A stretch of 64,000 nt of DNA from Campylobacter rectus (GCF_004803795.1 NZ_CP012543.1:1736001-1800000), one strand, 5' to 3'. Shown: positions 17,170-28,202, numbered from the stretch's first letter. The notes: generated by a model not told the origin, from the sequence alone. Made by a program: numbers and translations.

Positions 17170-17583
17170 ATGCAAGCGATCTATCCTTACGCACAGCTTA
17201 TTTGCTTGATCTGCGCTATCATTTTCGTCGGGTTTTTGTTTTTCGGCGCGATTATTTTTTTGCGAGCCAAAAAGAAACCGTCCGCAAAAATAGCGCAAAA
17301 AGCGCAGCAAGCCGCCTCAAGCGTCGCGATAAAGATAATGCCGCTTTGCGTTTCGCCGCTCGCTCTAACGGGCGGTATGATGACCGGCGGCAGGGTCGGC
17401 TCCAAGGCGGGCGGGTATTTCGGCTCAAATTTGCAAATCGCGTTTATGATAAAGGTCTTCGCCGCGTTTATCGCGCTTGCGGCCGTTGTTGCAAATTTGA
17501 CGTGCAAATTTGCTCTAGCCCGCCGGGCGACTTTCACCGTTCATTTGCATCGGCCGCCCTCATCGCGATATGTGCTAAAATAA
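17170..17583 (+). CDS. Small hypothetical membrane protein
   Basis: A 137-residue protein with one N-terminal helix (about residues 9-31), a basic stretch, a Gly-rich middle (GGMMTGGRVGSKAGGYFG) and a second helix (about 92-112). The start ATG has an AGAGGG site and sits 15 bases after trpS. No family recognised. The C-terminal 25 residues look non-conserved and could be read-through of a degraded end. Confidence 0.55.
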   Translation: MQAIYPYAQLICLICAIIFVGFLFFGAIIFLRAKKKPSAKIAQKAQQAASSVAIKIMPLCVSPLALTGGMMTGGRVGSKAGGYFGSNLQIAFMIKVFAAFIALAAVVANLTCKFALARRATFTVHLHRPPSSRYVLK

Positions 17584-17608
17584 CATTCATAGTCTAAAAG
17601 GATAAAAA

Positions 17609-18853
17609 ATGATAAATCTAAAACTACTCGACACCCGCTACGACGAGTTCGTAAAAAAACTACAAGGAAAAAACGTAAAGCCCGAGGTTTTAAACGAGCT
17701 TTTAACGACGTTTAACGAGCTAAAAGCAAAGCGTCAAGCGCTAGAAAATTTCCAAGCGATCCAAAACGCTAAGAGCAAGGAGCTAGGCATAAAGGCTAGA
17801 AACGGCGAGAACACGGACGAGCTAAAAAACGAACTAAATTTAAACAAAACGGCGATGAGCGACGCCGCCGATATCGTGCGCGCATACGAGGAAAAGCTAG
17901 AAAACATCGCAAGCGGCGTGCCAAATATCACCGACGACGACGTGCCGTTTGGCGCCGACGAGGACGACAACGTTTGCGTAAAAACGGTGCTGGAACCGAC
18001 TAAATTTGACTTCGCACCAAAGGAGCATTACGAGCTTGGCGAGAGCTTAGGCTGGCTTGATTTCGAGCGCGGAGTCAAGCTCTCAGGCTCGCGCTTTTGC
18101 GTGCTAAAAGGCATGGGAGCGCGCCTATCAAGGGCTTTGGTTAATTATATGATCGACTTTAACAGCGCGCGCGGTTTCGAGCTGGTCAATGTGCCGTTTT
18201 TGGTAAATTCAAACACTCTTTACGGCACGGGCCAGCTGCCTAAATTTGAAGAGGATCTTTATAAGGTTCAGGACGAGGACTTGTATCTGATACCTACCAG
18301 CGAAGTGCCGGTGACGAATCTTTATAACGACGAAATTTTACCCGTCGAGAGCTTGCCGATAAAGATGACTTGCTACTCGGCATGCTTTCGCAAAGAAGCG
18401 GGCTCCGCAGGACGCGACACGCGCGGTATGATACGCCAACATCAGTTTGAAAAGGTCGAGCTGGTATCCATCACGACTCCCGAGCAAAGCGCGCAGATGC
18501 TAGACGAGATGGTCGCGTGCGCCAGCGACTTGCTAACGAGCCTTGGGCTGCCGCACCGCCACATGCTGCTTTGCAGCGGGGATCTGGGCTTTAGCGCGGC
18601 AAAGACGATAGACCTCGAGGTTTGGCTACCCGGACAAAATAAATACCGCGAGATAAGCTCGGTATCAAATACCCGCGATTTCCAAGCTCGCCGCGCAAAA
18701 ATCCGCTACAAAGACGGTAAGAAAAATGCGCTAGCGCACACGCTAAACGGCTCAAGCCTAGCCGTAGGCAGGACTCTCATAGCGATAATGGAAAACTACC
18801 AAAAAGCGGACGGCAGCATCGAGATCCCGGAAGTCCTTAAAGGGTACATTTAG
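17609..18853 (+). CDS. serS: Seryl-tRNA synthetase
   Basis: Charges tRNA-Ser. The 414-residue class II enzyme has an N-terminal coiled-coil arm (about 30-105) that grips the long variable arm of tRNA-Ser. Catalytic motif 2 is [21 protein letters not shown] and motif 3 is [26 protein letters not shown] precedes the ATG. The stop shares one base with the GTG start of the TPR gene. Confidence 0.96.
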   Translation: MINLKLLDTRYDEFVKKLQGKNVKPEVLNELLTTFNELKAKRQALENFQAIQNAKSKELGIKARNGENTDELKNELNLNKTAMSDAADIVRAYEEKLENIASGVPNITDDDVPFGADEDDNVCVKTVLEPTKFDFAPKEHYELGESLGWLDFERGVKLSGSRFCVLKGMGARLSRALVNYMIDFNSARGFELVNVPFLVNSNTLYGTGQLPKFEEDLYKVQDEDLYLIPTSEVPVTNLYNDEILPVESLPIKMTCYSACFRKEAGSAGRDTRGMIRQHQFEKVELVSITTPEQSAQMLDEMVACASDLLTSLGLPHRHMLLCSGDLGFSAAKTIDLEVWLPGQNKYREISSVSNTRDFQARRAKIRYKDGKKNALAHTLNGSSLAVGRTLIAIMENYQKADGSIEIPEVLKGYI

Positions 18854-21240
18854 TGGCGCAAGACGACGAAAACGTAGTAATCCTGGAAGAAGCCGAGTTC
18901 GAGCAGGACGAGGAAACGGCCCCGCTAGAGGAACAAGATAGTGGCGATAGCGAGTATATGGTCTCGCTTGACGAGCTAGAGCCCGTAGCTCCCGAGCAGC
19001 CCGCCGAGGTGCAAGAAGTCGGTAAAAAAAGCAAAAAAAAGCTTTTTGTCATCGGCGGGGCGGCGGGCGTTTTAGCGCTCATCTTAACGGTAGTTTTGTT
19101 TTTGGTTTTTAAAAGCGATAAAAAGCCGCCCATAGACGAAAGACAGATCGTAAAAGATATCGAGGAGCACTACGAATCGCAAAAATTCGGCAGTTCAAAG
19201 ATCGACGATATGATCGCCAAGGCAAATTTGCTCTACGAAAAAGGCAATAAATTTGAAGCGTTGAAAATCTACGAAAATATCGCTATCTACAACCAAAGCC
19301 TATCGAGTTACAACCTAGGCGTCTCGCAGATGAGACAGGGCAAATTTAAAGAAGCGCTGGAAAGCTTTAAAAAAGCTATCGCAAACGACGAGAACGTCGC
19401 CGTTAGCGCCATAAACGCCGCAGTTAGCTCGCTGGAGCTAAAAAACGAGCAAAATTTTAACTACTACATAAATCTCGCAAACTCGTTTTTATACAAGGAG
19501 GCGGACTCCCCGCTATACAACTACTACTACGCGCTCATAAACTACTACAAAGGCCAATACATCGAGGCTCTAGCGGCTTTAGCGCATGCAGAAAACGGCT
19601 ACTACAAAGACCGCCATGATTACCTCGCGGCTAAAATTTTAAGCTTCATCGGCGATGATGCCGAGGCGATAAAAAAGCTCGAAGCCCAAAAAGAATTCGA
19701 CGCCGATCTCGCTCTTGGTATGCTATATGCGAGACTGGGGCAATATGACAAAGCTAGAAATAGGCTAAATTTGGCGTTAAACAAGGGCGGCGACTCAAAT
19801 AAAATCAACGCAATGATAGCGATCATAAATCTAAAAGACGGCAAATTTGAGGCTGCGACCAACGAAATAAAGGCCGTCTTTCACGAGGATTCGCTGTTTT
19901 TAGGCGTAAATTTCCCGATAAAAACCATACTAAAGCCTGAGCTTTTTGATGTAAATTTAGCTCAAGCACACTTTAGAAACGACCTGTTTTTCGACAAAAC
20001 CAAGCGCTATGAGACGCTATTTTACTTCGCGCCCTACAAGGTCTTTGACCCCGGCCAAACGATAAACTACATAAGAAAAGGCGGAGTGAGCCTATTTTTA
20101 GACGACGCAAGCGCGGCCGGCAACTACCTAAACGCTAGCGGCGCGCTCTCGAAGGTAAATTTAGAGCTCTCCTTGGCCATAGCAAACGCCCTAAACTACA
20201 AGCTAAAGCAGGCTAACGCGCAGTTTGCCTCGCTTATCTCGCTCTATCCCGAGCACTCGGTTTTGCACTACGATCTAGCGCTTAGTTATGCGCAGCTGGG
20301 CAACTTTAGCATGGCGGCAAAGCACTTTATAACAAGTTACCACCTAGACCCGACAAATCACCTAGCAGGCGTGCTGGGCGCTATCGCAAACGACATAAAT
20401 GCTGTGGATAACGCCAAACTGCTGCAAGAAATCTCAGAAAATCTAGGCCACGACGCCAACTCAAAAGACGCTCCCGTTAGCTATGCGTTAATAGCGCTGA
20501 TAGGTAACAACAGCGGCGCTCTGGTGCGCTGGCTGGAGGAAGAAAAAGAAGAGACCGCGCTAAATTTAGCCTTTGACGCGATAATCGCAAAGATGACCGA
20601 TCAAAGCGGCGAATTTATCAAAAAAGCGCAAATTTTAAAAGCAAAGTTGCCCGATGATATCGTGGCCAATATTTTGAATTTTATCGCGAATTTTAAGGAT
20701 GAGGGCATCAAAAAATACGTCGAGCAGATCCAAATTTACTTCCATGACAAGCGACTAAACGATGCGGCGTTTTACCACGGCGCAAACATCATCAAAGAGC
20801 AATACATCAAGCTTTTGCAAATCTCGGGCCTACTAAACTACGAGCGCGAAAAGATAAAAACTCTGCTAAAACGAGATGCGAACAACGCCGATTTGCTCCA
20901 AACGCTAGCCTATATCGACATTTTCACGAACGACTTTGAGGAGAGCTACAGGATATATAACCGCATAATCGACGAATTTAAGATAAACGACGCGGGCACG
21001 CTGTTTCTAGCCGCCGTGGCCGCCATCGGCTCAAATCATCCGCAAAACGCCACGGCGCTTTTGGAGCTATCTAAGCTCACCGATCCAAACGCGATGGAAA
21101 GTCGCATCGCGCTCGGGCATCTGTATCAAGAGATCGATAATATCGAAGCCGCGACGATACAATACGGAATGATAAAAGACCCGAACTTTAAAAGTAAATT
21201 CGTAGATTTTATGATTGATTACACTAAGGAGAAGAAGTAA
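18853..21240 (+). CDS. TPR-repeat membrane protein
   Basis: A 795-residue protein: acidic N-terminus (1-55), one membrane helix (about 59-79, LFVIGGAAGVLALILTVVLF), then a long periplasmic or cytoplasmic array of tetratricopeptide-like helical pairs (about 100-780), such as YNLGVSQMRQGKFKEALESF. It is probably a scaffold for protein complexes. C. jejuni has a similar large TPR membrane protein beside serS (Cj0390, from memory). The GTG start shares a base with the serS stop. Confidence 0.85.
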   Translation: MAQDDENVVILEEAEFEQDEETAPLEEQDSGDSEYMVSLDELEPVAPEQPAEVQEVGKKSKKKLFVIGGAAGVLALILTVVLFLVFKSDKKPPIDERQIVKDIEEHYESQKFGSSKIDDMIAKANLLYEKGNKFEALKIYENIAIYNQSLSSYNLGVSQMRQGKFKEALESFKKAIANDENVAVSAINAAVSSLELKNEQNFNYYINLANSFLYKEADSPLYNYYYALINYYKGQYIEALAALAHAENGYYKDRHDYLAAKILSFIGDDAEAIKKLEAQKEFDADLALGMLYARLGQYDKARNRLNLALNKGGDSNKINAMIAIINLKDGKFEAATNEIKAVFHEDSLFLGVNFPIKTILKPELFDVNLAQAHFRNDLFFDKTKRYETLFYFAPYKVFDPGQTINYIRKGGVSLFLDDASAAGNYLNASGALSKVNLELSLAIANALNYKLKQANAQFASLISLYPEHSVLHYDLALSYAQLGNFSMAAKHFITSYHLDPTNHLAGVLGAIANDINAVDNAKLLQEISENLGHDANSKDAPVSYALIALIGNNSGALVRWLEEEKEETALNLAFDAIIAKMTDQSGEFIKKAQILKAKLPDDIVANILNFIANFKDEGIKKYVEQIQIYFHDKRLNDAAFYHGANIIKEQYIKLLQISGLLNYEREKIKTLLKRDANNADLLQTLAYIDIFTNDFEESYRIYNRIIDEFKINDAGTLFLAAVAAIGSNHPQNATALLELSKLTDPNAMESRIALGHLYQEIDNIEAATIQYGMIKDPNFKSKFVDFMIDYTKEKK

Positions 21241-21320
21241 AATTTGGAGTGCTTTTCCGCAAAGCGGATACTCGCATAATTCATTGCGATTAAGCCTCCA
21301 AATCGGAGCAATTACAGCAG

Positions 21321-22076
21321 ATGTATCTTGAAAATAAAATTTATCAAAAGATATTAGAAAATCTAGGCCTTAGCGACGACTCAGGAGTGCTCGGCTCCGA
21401 TAAACTAAAAAAATCAATCTGTATGCTTCATAATAACTATTTGCTAGGCTCTTGCAAAGAAGCGGGAATATTTATAAAAAAGCATCCCGAAAAAGAGATA
21501 AAAGACGTATTCGACTTTGTAATGAGTATCTACAATAAACGAATAAGCCCACCACTCGCTATTTTTGGTTATTCACGTCTTTGAAACCGCCGTAAGATCG
21601 AAAATCGCCCTTATATTATCTCAAAATTACAGCAACGAAGAGCAAGACGATTGGTTTTTAAAAGGCAATGATCAAAAGCTGATTAACAAAGCTAGGCGTA
21701 TCGCCGATATAAATAAGATAAATTTAAATCTTGATATGAGCAGTTTTGAAGTGCTTGACCTTTTTACCCTGGGCGATCTGGAAAATTTAATCGACTCTAA
21801 GTGGAGCGATTTTAAGGATCTTTTTGCACAGCCAAAGAGTATAAAGATCAAAGACTACCGGAATACGGCACAAAAGAGCATCTTTTAAAAACCTTTTCTA
21901 TGATAAGAAAAGCCAGAAACGATATCTTTCACAACAATCCGACCAAAATCAGATCGAAATCAATCGTCTCAAATATAGAAATTTTACTATTGCGACTCGG
22001 GTTTAATCTAAACGATGCGCTTAAAAATATCTCAAATTTAGAACACTCCGTAACGCTAAAATATAAATACGGCTGA
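21321..22076 (+). pseudogene. HEPN-like (Abi-type) protein, two frameshifts
   Basis: Three overlapping frame segments read as one protein. 21321-~21560 ends in FVMSIYNKRISPP; ~21561-~21857 begins IHVFETAVRSKIALILSQNY; ~21858-22076 ends in a helical domain with RKARNDIFHNN. The RNDIFH (21915-21932) fits the R-x4-H motif of HEPN ribonucleases found in abortive-infection and toxin proteins. The first shift lies at a T5 run (about 21561-21565) and the second near 21857. Decayed toxin-like gene or sequencing artefact; the family call is from the motif only. Confidence 0.6.
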
Positions 22077-22305
22077 TAAATTTAAACTATTTTATCAAAT
22101 AAGCTAGGCTCAAATTTAATGTCTTGGTATCAAATTTAATAAAAATCAAAACCAAAAATAACAAGGAGACGAATCGCCGTCAAATTCTACCCGTCACGCG
22201 ACAAAAATTATCAAATTTGATCGCCGAAACGACTTTTGTATAGCCGTCCTGGCAAATCAAAATTTAACCCAAAGCACGGCAATAAGCCGCGCCTCAAGTC
22301 AAATT
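22077..22305. other. Intergenic between the HEPN relic and the VWA gene
   Basis: No gene or clear terminator seen. An AAGGAGA at 22163 is not followed by a usable reading frame. Confidence 0.4.
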
Positions 22306-23004
22306 TTACTTATCCTCAAGCACCTTTTCGCGCCACTTCGAGCTTGATTTTTTATCCATCGCCATATCTTTGGACATCTCGGCTGCAGCCTCGAAGTTTC
22401 GCTGCACGCCCTCGCTGCTGTTTTTGTATTTCACCGCATTCGTGCCCTTTATGCCTAGGCTCTGCGCCTCGCTAACGGCGTCGATGTTCGCGCCCAAAAA
22501 TATAAACTCCCAATCGTATTTTTCCTGCTTATCGCTTATCATCTTTTTGATCTGAGCCTTTGAATACTCCCTGCTCGAGTTCTCCTGCCCGTCGGTTACG
22601 ATCACGAAAAGTACGGCTCTGTTTTTAGCGTAGATATCCTCGACTTTAGAGATTTTATTTATCGTATCGCCGACCGCGTCTAGCAGTGCGGTATTGCCGC
22701 CCGCGACATAGTCCTTGCTCGTTAGCTTCTCGACCTTTTTGATATCCGCCCTATCGTGCAGAGTCTTAAAATTCGTATCAAAGAGCACCGTCGTCACCCT
22801 CGCGTCCACGCCCGCTTCTTTTTGCTTGTCGATCATCGAGTTAAAGCCGCCGATAGTATCGCTCTCAAGCCCGCTCATAGAGCCCGATTTATCCAGGATC
22901 AGCACCATCTCGAGCTGCTTTGGCGCAGATTTTTGCGGCGCTTCCTCGCTTTTAGCAAACGCAAATGCCCCGATAATCATCAACAAAAATGCGATTTTTT
23001 TCAT
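22306..23004 (-). CDS. Secreted VWA-domain protein
   Basis: A 232-residue protein with a signal peptide (MKKIAFLLMIIGAFAFAKS) and a von Willebrand factor A domain. The metal-ion adhesion site is complete: DKSGSMS (about 38-44), a Thr in GGNTALLDAV and VTDGQENSS. These domains bind partners through a divalent metal. Likely periplasmic; ligand unknown. AAAGGAG ribosome site and a TATAAT box upstream; it stands alone. Confidence 0.88.
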   Translation of the reverse strand: MKKIAFLLMIIGAFAFAKSEEAPQKSAPKQLEMVLILDKSGSMSGLESDTIGGFNSMIDKQKEAGVDARVTTVLFDTNFKTLHDRADIKKVEKLTSKDYVAGGNTALLDAVGDTINKISKVEDIYAKNRAVLFVIVTDGQENSSREYSKAQIKKMISDKQEKYDWEFIFLGANIDAVSEAQSLGIKGTNAVKYKNSSEGVQRNFEAAAEMSKDMAMDKKSSSKWREKVLEDK

Positions 23005-23031
23005 ATTTTCTCCTTTGAAAAATTTGGCTTG

Positions 23032-23037
23032 ATTATA
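23032..23037 (-). promoter_or_regulatory. Putative -10 box for the VWA gene
   Basis: TATAAT on the minus strand, 28 bases before the ATG at 23004. Confidence 0.5.
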
Positions 23038-23223
23038 GCAAATTTTAATGGCACGGTGGTAAATGCGAGCAAGCTTAAATTTGAGTTTTGTATTTTATTT
23101 GCCCCAAAACCCGGTCAAATTTATTTCTAAATTTACGGCCGAATTTAAAGGCTAAATTTGCAAATTTAAGGCCCGAGTCCAAGCCTTAAATTTGCTAAGC
23201 GGCGCGGTCAAACCGCTCGAATT

Positions 23224-24741
23224 TTACTTTGTAGCGGTGATTTTTACGTAGCTGTTTAGCGCGCCCACATACGCTCTAGCGCTCGCCGTCATCGTATCGA
23301 TATCAAGTCCGTGACCGATGATGGTCTTGCCGTCAAATTCGACCTTCACGACGACGTTTGCCAGCGCGTCCTTACCCTGCGAAACGGCGCTAACCTTGTA
23401 ATCCTTGAGCACGCCGTGGATACCGCTTAGGCGGTCGATGACCTTAAATATCGCGTCCACCGTACCGTTACCCAGCGCCGCATCGCTCTTGATCTCGTCG
23501 GCGTGACGAAGCGTGATCGCCGCGCTGCTTAGGCCTTTGTTGCAGCTGCTTTGCGTAAGCGTCAAGAACTCGAAAGCCTCAGGGATCTTGATGATCTCGC
23601 TCGTAACCAGCGCGCGCAAGTCGTCGTCAAAGATCTCTTTTTTCTTATCCGCTAGCGCCTTAAATTTCTCAAACGCCTCGTTTAGCGCGCTATCTTCGAG
23701 CTCAAAGCCAAGACTGATTAGCTTATCTTTAAAGGCGTGGCGACCCGAGTGTTTGCCAAGCACCAGCGAGTTTTTATCCAGTCCGATACTCTCGGCGCTG
23801 ATGATCTCGTAGGTCTCTTTGTGTTTTAGCACGCCGTCTTGATGGATGCCGCTTTCGTGAGCGAAGGCGTTTTTGCCGACGATGGCTTTGTTTGGCTGAG
23901 GCTCGATACCGATTATGCCGGATAGCAGGCGCGAGCTAGGGTAGATTTCCTTACAAACTATATCGGTATAAAGCGGCGCGAAGATGTCTTGGCGCGTTTT
24001 TATCGCCATCACGATCTCCTCAAGAGCCGCGTTTCCCGCGCGCTCGCCGATGCCGTTTAGCGTGCACTCGACTTGTCTTGCGCCCGCTTTTATCGCGGCT
24101 AGCGAGTTTGCAACGGCTAGGCCCAGGTCGTTGTGGTTATGCACGGAGACCACTGCGCGGCCGTTTATAAATTTAACTATCTCTGCGATGCGAGCGGTCA
24201 TCTCCTCCGGATATAGGTAGCCCACGGTGTCGGGGATGTTGATCGTTTTTGCGCCGGCGTTTATCGCAGCGTCGCAAATTTCTTTTAAAAAGCCCATCTC
24301 GCTTCGGCCCGCATCCTCACAGCTAAACTCCACGTCGTCGCAAAATGTTTTGGCGTATTCCACGGCTTTTACGGCGCGCCTGATTACTTCGTCGGGAGCC
24401 ATTTTTAGCTTAAACTCCATATGGATCGGGCTTGTAGCGATAAAGGTATGGATGCGTCTGTTTTTAGCAGGCGCGATAGCTTCTCCCGCGGCCTTTATAT
24501 CGCCGTCCACGGCGCGGGCGAGCGAACAGATAGAGGCGTTTGAGGCTTGCTTAGCGATCTGATGTATCGCGTCGAAATCGCCCCTGCTAGCCGCTGCAAA
24601 GCCGACCTCCATAACGTCCACGTTTAGGCGCTCCAGCTGGCGCGCGATGCGTATTTTTTCTTCGGTATTCATCGAGGCGCCGGGGCTTTGCTCACCGTCT
24701 CGTAAAGTCGTATCAAATATTATTATTTTATCATTGTTCAT
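23224..24741 (-). CDS. leuA: 2-isopropylmalate synthase
   Basis: Condenses acetyl-CoA with 2-oxoisovalerate, the first step of leucine synthesis. The 505-residue enzyme shows the catalytic [11 protein letters not shown] (about 10-20), HNHNDLG, the metal-binding His pair and GKHSGRHAF. It has the full C-terminal LeuA regulatory domain (about 385-500), where leucine normally feeds back. AAAAAGGA precedes the ATG. A leucine-rich leader ORF lies 70 bases upstream, suggesting additional control by leucyl-tRNA supply. Confidence 0.96.
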   Translation of the reverse strand: MNNDKIIIFDTTLRDGEQSPGASMNTEEKIRIARQLERLNVDVMEVGFAAASRGDFDAIHQIAKQASNASICSLARAVDGDIKAAGEAIAPAKNRRIHTFIATSPIHMEFKLKMAPDEVIRRAVKAVEYAKTFCDDVEFSCEDAGRSEMGFLKEICDAAINAGAKTINIPDTVGYLYPEEMTARIAEIVKFINGRAVVSVHNHNDLGLAVANSLAAIKAGARQVECTLNGIGERAGNAALEEIVMAIKTRQDIFAPLYTDIVCKEIYPSSRLLSGIIGIEPQPNKAIVGKNAFAHESGIHQDGVLKHKETYEIISAESIGLDKNSLVLGKHSGRHAFKDKLISLGFELEDSALNEAFEKFKALADKKKEIFDDDLRALVTSEIIKIPEAFEFLTLTQSSCNKGLSSAAITLRHADEIKSDAALGNGTVDAIFKVIDRLSGIHGVLKDYKVSAVSQGKDALANVVVKVEFDGKTIIGHGLDIDTMTASARAYVGALNSYVKITATK

Positions 24742-24811
24742 TTTTTATCCTTTTTGGAGTTTTTGTTTGTGTGGTTAAATTTTGATTATTAGGGTGTGAA
24801 AGAGTCGCTGC

Positions 24812-24868
24812 TTAGCGCAGCAGCAGAAGTAGAGAGAAAAATGCGTTAAATTTGACGTTACCGTTCAT
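24812..24868 (-). CDS. leuL: Leucine-rich leader peptide of leuA
   Basis: An 18-codon frame, MNGNVKFNAFFSLLLLLR, ending 70 bases before leuA. It has a strong AAAGGAGAG site inside the end of pssA, and its ATG overlaps the pssA stop as ATGA. The five Leu codons are CTA, CTT, CTG, CTG, CTG. The last Leu codons and the stop lie in a hairpin (GCTGC / GCAGC, loop GCTAA). This is the arrangement of a translation-responsive attenuator: starved ribosomes would stall on the Leu codons. No T-run follows, so an intrinsic terminator is not evident. Confidence 0.75.
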   Translation of the reverse strand: MNGNVKFNAFFSLLLLLR

Positions 24869-25644
24869 TCGCTCTCCTTTTGGATTTTTTTATTTTTACA
24901 TCTCATAAAAATATAGCGGATTATACCGTAAGAAACATAAACGCTCATTAAAGCCGTAACAGCCTCGATCGGATAGATATAGATGACCGAAAACGCGACC
25001 GTAAGACCGACTAATATGCGAAGAAAATCGGCTTTTTTGAGATCGATTTTTTTAAAGCTGGGATAGCGGATGTTGCTCACCATCAAAACCGAAAGCAAAA
25101 TTTGCAAAAACAGCAAAAACCACTCGGCGCTCCTAGTGAAGTCGTATTCTAAGCTTAGTCCGACCCAAAACGCCGAAACGATGGCCGCCGTTGGTATCGG
25201 AAGGCCGATAAAGACGGACGGCTCGTAGGTGCCCGTCATTACGTTAAATCTCGCTAAACGAATCGCGCCGAAAACAACGTAAAGAGCGGCGACAAGCGAA
25301 CCAAGCCGCCCGAAACTGTGCCCTACCGTAAAATAAAAAAGTATCGCCGGCGCGACGCCAAAAGCTATCACGTCGGCAAGACTGTCAAACTCCACGCCGA
25401 ATTTGGACGTGGTTTTGGTTAGTCTCGCTACGCGTCCGTCAAGTCCGTCCAAAAATAGCGATAAAACGATGTAAATAATAGCCTTAAAAAAACAGCTATT
25501 TGCCTCCTGGACCAGTCCTGCGCTGGCCGCGATGTAGCCGCGCACGGAGACGATGATGCTGATGATACCTAAAAAAGCCGAAGCCGCCGTGAACAAATTG
25601 GGCAAAATATACATTAACTGAAGTTTATGCTGATTGTCTTGCAT
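24865..25644 (-). CDS. pssA: CDP-diacylglycerol-serine O-phosphatidyltransferase
   Basis: Makes phosphatidylserine from CDP-diacylglycerol and serine at the inner membrane. The 259-residue protein has several helices and the CDP-alcohol phosphotransferase motif DGLDGRVARLTKTTSKFGVEFDSLAD (read as D-G-x2-A-R-x8-G-x3-D-x3-D). It overlaps psd by 20 bases, the next enzyme on the pathway. Its last bases contain the ribosome site of the leuA leader. Confidence 0.94.
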   Translation of the reverse strand: MQDNQHKLQLMYILPNLFTAASAFLGIISIIVSVRGYIAASAGLVQEANSCFFKAIIYIVLSLFLDGLDGRVARLTKTTSKFGVEFDSLADVIAFGVAPAILFYFTVGHSFGRLGSLVAALYVVFGAIRLARFNVMTGTYEPSVFIGLPIPTAAIVSAFWVGLSLEYDFTRSAEWFLLFLQILLSVLMVSNIRYPSFKKIDLKKADFLRILVGLTVAFSVIYIYPIEAVTALMSVYVSYGIIRYIFMRCKNKKIQKESE

Positions 25645-26269
25645 CTTTTTCCTCGTAGCTAAAAAATCCTATGATCCCCGCACTTGCGACTTTTTCGCCC
25701 ACGCTGACGCTTATTCTGGCGTTTGCGGGCAGTATCAAAATCACCTCGCCGCTACTTAAAAAGCCAAATCTCCTACCCGCCTTTAGGCGGCTGAAATTTT
25801 CAAACGAAATACCCTTGCTAAGAGGTCCGGCGATGATACGGACCGCAAATTTGTTGTCTAAATTTTTACAGACGAACAAGGCTCGCTCGTTTAAATTTTT
25901 AGAAGCTTCCATGGCATTACACAAAAACAGCCCGTGCCTTTGCTTGGCCTCCAAAAGCTCCATATCGCAAGGAGCTCTGAGCGCGCCCGCGTCAAATACC
26001 CCCTTGCGGATGGTTACGGCTACGCACTGCGTGTCAAAATAATAAATTTTCTCTATGCTTTTTATCTTACCGTCGATAGGACTAAGCACGGCGTATTCGT
26101 CGTCGCTGCCAAGCGCTCGCTCCGGATTTCTAAACCAAAAGACGCAGATCGAAAAGAGCGCGAAAAATAAAATTTGGCACGCGCCCAAAGCTAGCGAAAG
26201 CAAAAATAAAACTCCGAAAGCAAAGATGTATTTATAGCCCTGTTTTGCGACCATGCCGATATTTTGCAT
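25625..26269 (-). CDS. psd: Phosphatidylserine decarboxylase
   Basis: Converts phosphatidylserine to phosphatidylethanolamine. The 214-residue protein is of the short (PSD-B-like) class: two N-terminal helices, VLSPIDGKIKSIE, an MELLEAKQRHGLFLCNAMEAS stretch and a C-terminal GFLSSGEVILILP. There self-cleavage at a Ser would create the pyruvoyl group; the usual GS(S/T) is read here as LSSGE. Lies five bases downstream of ftsH and overlaps pssA. Confidence 0.9.
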   Translation of the reverse strand: MQNIGMVAKQGYKYIFAFGVLFLLSLALGACQILFFALFSICVFWFRNPERALGSDDEYAVLSPIDGKIKSIEKIYYFDTQCVAVTIRKGVFDAGALRAPCDMELLEAKQRHGLFLCNAMEASKNLNERALFVCKNLDNKFAVRIIAGPLSKGISFENFSRLKAGRRFGFLSSGEVILILPANARISVSVGEKVASAGIIGFFSYEEKDARQSA

Positions 26270-26273
26270 TATT

Positions 26274-28202
26274 TTACGCTTGTTCCTCTTTATTTTCTTC
26301 TAAATTTACCAGCCTGCTAGGCATACCGCGTTCTTTTTCGTAGTTTGCGATGATCTCCCTGACCTTCGCACCCTCGATAGTCTCCTCCTCGTAAAGCGCC
26401 TCGACCATCTTTTCTATCGCGTCGCCGTAGTTTCGCAGCGTCTCAAGTACGTGTTTATAGCGCTCGTCAAGCGTGGTTTTGATAAATTCGTCCACTTTTT
26501 CCGCCGTCTTGTCGCTATAGTCCCTATCGGCCTGACCGCCCGCGAGGAAAGTACTGCGGCGCTTTTCAAGCACCATAAGTCCCGCGATATCGCTCATACC
26601 GTATATCGAGATCATCGAGCGAAGTATATCGGTAGCGCGCTCAAGATCGTTGCCCGCACCGGTTGAAATCTCTTTTATAAACACCTCTTCCGCCGCGCGT
26701 CCGGCTAAAAGCACGTCCACTTCGGCCATCAGCTCGTGGCGCTGCATCATAAATTTATTCTCTTCAGGCGTGTGGAGCGTGTATCCGAGTGCCGCAAGGC
26801 CGCGCGGTATGATCGACACCTTGGTGACTCTGTTTGCGCCCTTCGTCGTTTCTGCTATGAGCGCGTGTCCGCTCTCGTGATACGCTACGATGCGCTTTTC
26901 TTTCGGATTTATGCGGCGAGACTTTTTCTCAAGACCCGCGATCGCACGCTCGACGGCTTCGAGCAAATCGGCCTGCTCGACCTTGCCTTTTTCTTTTCTG
27001 CCCGCTAGTAGCGCGGCTTCGTTTATGATGTTGGCAAGATCCGCACCCGCAAGGCCGGCCGTCATACGCGCGATATCTTCGATACTGACGCTGTGATCGA
27101 GCTTGATATCTTTCATATGCACGCGTAAAATTTCGATCCTGCCTTTAAAATCAGGTTTATCGACTAGCACCTGCCTGTCAAATCTGCCCGGCCTTAAAAG
27201 CGCGGCGTCAAGCACCTCGGGACGGTTCGTCGCGGCGAGTACGATAACGGGCGACGCGTCCGAGCTAAAGCCGTCCATCTCGGCCAAAAGCTGATTTAGC
27301 GTTTGCTCGCGCTCGTCGTTTCCGCCGATCATTCCGCTAGCTGCGCGGCTTTTGCCGATAGCGTCGATCTCATCTATGAAAACGATCGCCGGAGCCTCTT
27401 TTTTCGCATTTTCAAAAAGATCCCTCACGCGACTGGCGCCCACGCCGACGAACATCTCGATAAAGCTCGATCCCGAAACCGAGAAAAACGGCACGTCCGC
27501 TTCGCCCGCGACGGCCTTTGCGAGCAAGGTTTTACCGGTGCCCGGAGGCCCAACCAAAAGCACGCCTTTTGGGATTTTGGCGCCTAAATTTATATATCTA
27601 TCCGGATGCTTTAGAAAATCCACGATCTCTTTAACTTCCTCTTTCGCCTCTTGCACGCCCGCCACGTCGGCAAATTTAACCTTCGGTTTTTCCGAATTTA
27701 CGAGCTTTTTAGAACTTCCCATTCCAAGGATACCGCCGCCCATATTTCGCTGCATACGGCTAGCTAAAAACATCCAAATTCCAAAGAAAATAAAAATAGG
27801 AAGCACCCACGAAAAGAGTATTTCGGTAAACCAGTTTGTCTCGCTATAAGCACCGTAAGGAATCTTTTGCTCCTCCAAAATCGGCACTAGCATCGGATCG
27901 TTCACTCTCTTGGCAAAATACGTCCTGCCGCCGTTATCCACGGCTTTTATCGAAGTTTCCGAGATACCTACTTGCATAACCTGCTTGTTTTTTATCATCT
28001 CTTTTATCTCGGAGTACGAGGTGCTTTTTGAGCCGGCGGCGCTTTGTCCTAGTAGCGCGCCGTCCATATCGCCGCCTCCGAGTCCGCGAAATGCCACCAC
28101 TATCACGATAGCAAAAACGGCGAAAATCAAAATCGGATTTTTATTAAAAAAATTATTTCCGCCGTTATTTAAATTTTTATCATCGTTTTTTCTGTTATCC
28201 AT
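26274..28202 (-). CDS. ftsH: ATP-dependent zinc metalloprotease FtsH
   Basis: A membrane-anchored AAA+ protease that degrades unassembled membrane and short-lived proteins. The 642-residue protein has two membrane helices (about 25-42 and 126-146), Walker A GPPGTGKT, Walker [10 protein letters not shown], the second-region-of-homology RPGRFDRQ, and the zinc site HESGH. Gene order prmA-ftsH-psd-pssA is as in C. jejuni. Confidence 0.97.
   Translation of the reverse strand: MDNRKNDDKNLNNGGNNFFNKNPILIFAVFAIVIVVAFRGLGGGDMDGALLGQSAAGSKSTSYSEIKEMIKNKQVMQVGISETSIKAVDNGGRTYFAKRVNDPMLVPILEEQKIPYGAYSETNWFTEILFSWVLPIFIFFGIWMFLASRMQRNMGGGILGMGSSKKLVNSEKPKVKFADVAGVQEAKEEVKEIVDFLKHPDRYINLGAKIPKGVLLVGPPGTGKTLLAKAVAGEADVPFFSVSGSSFIEMFVGVGASRVRDLFENAKKEAPAIVFIDEIDAIGKSRAASGMIGGNDEREQTLNQLLAEMDGFSSDASPVIVLAATNRPEVLDAALLRPGRFDRQVLVDKPDFKGRIEILRVHMKDIKLDHSVSIEDIARMTAGLAGADLANIINEAALLAGRKEKGKVEQADLLEAVERAIAGLEKKSRRINPKEKRIVAYHESGHALIAETTKGANRVTKVSIIPRGLAALGYTLHTPEENKFMMQRHELMAEVDVLLAGRAAEEVFIKEISTGAGNDLERATDILRSMISIYGMSDIAGLMVLEKRRSTFLAGGQADRDYSDKTAEKVDEFIKTTLDERYKHVLETLRNYGDAIEKMVEALYEEETIEGAKVREIIANYEKERGMPSRLVNLEENKEEQA

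Noticed and set aside
24742-24811. Intrinsic terminator between the leucine leader and leuA
   Set aside because: The hairpin is short and no run of T follows on the minus strand.
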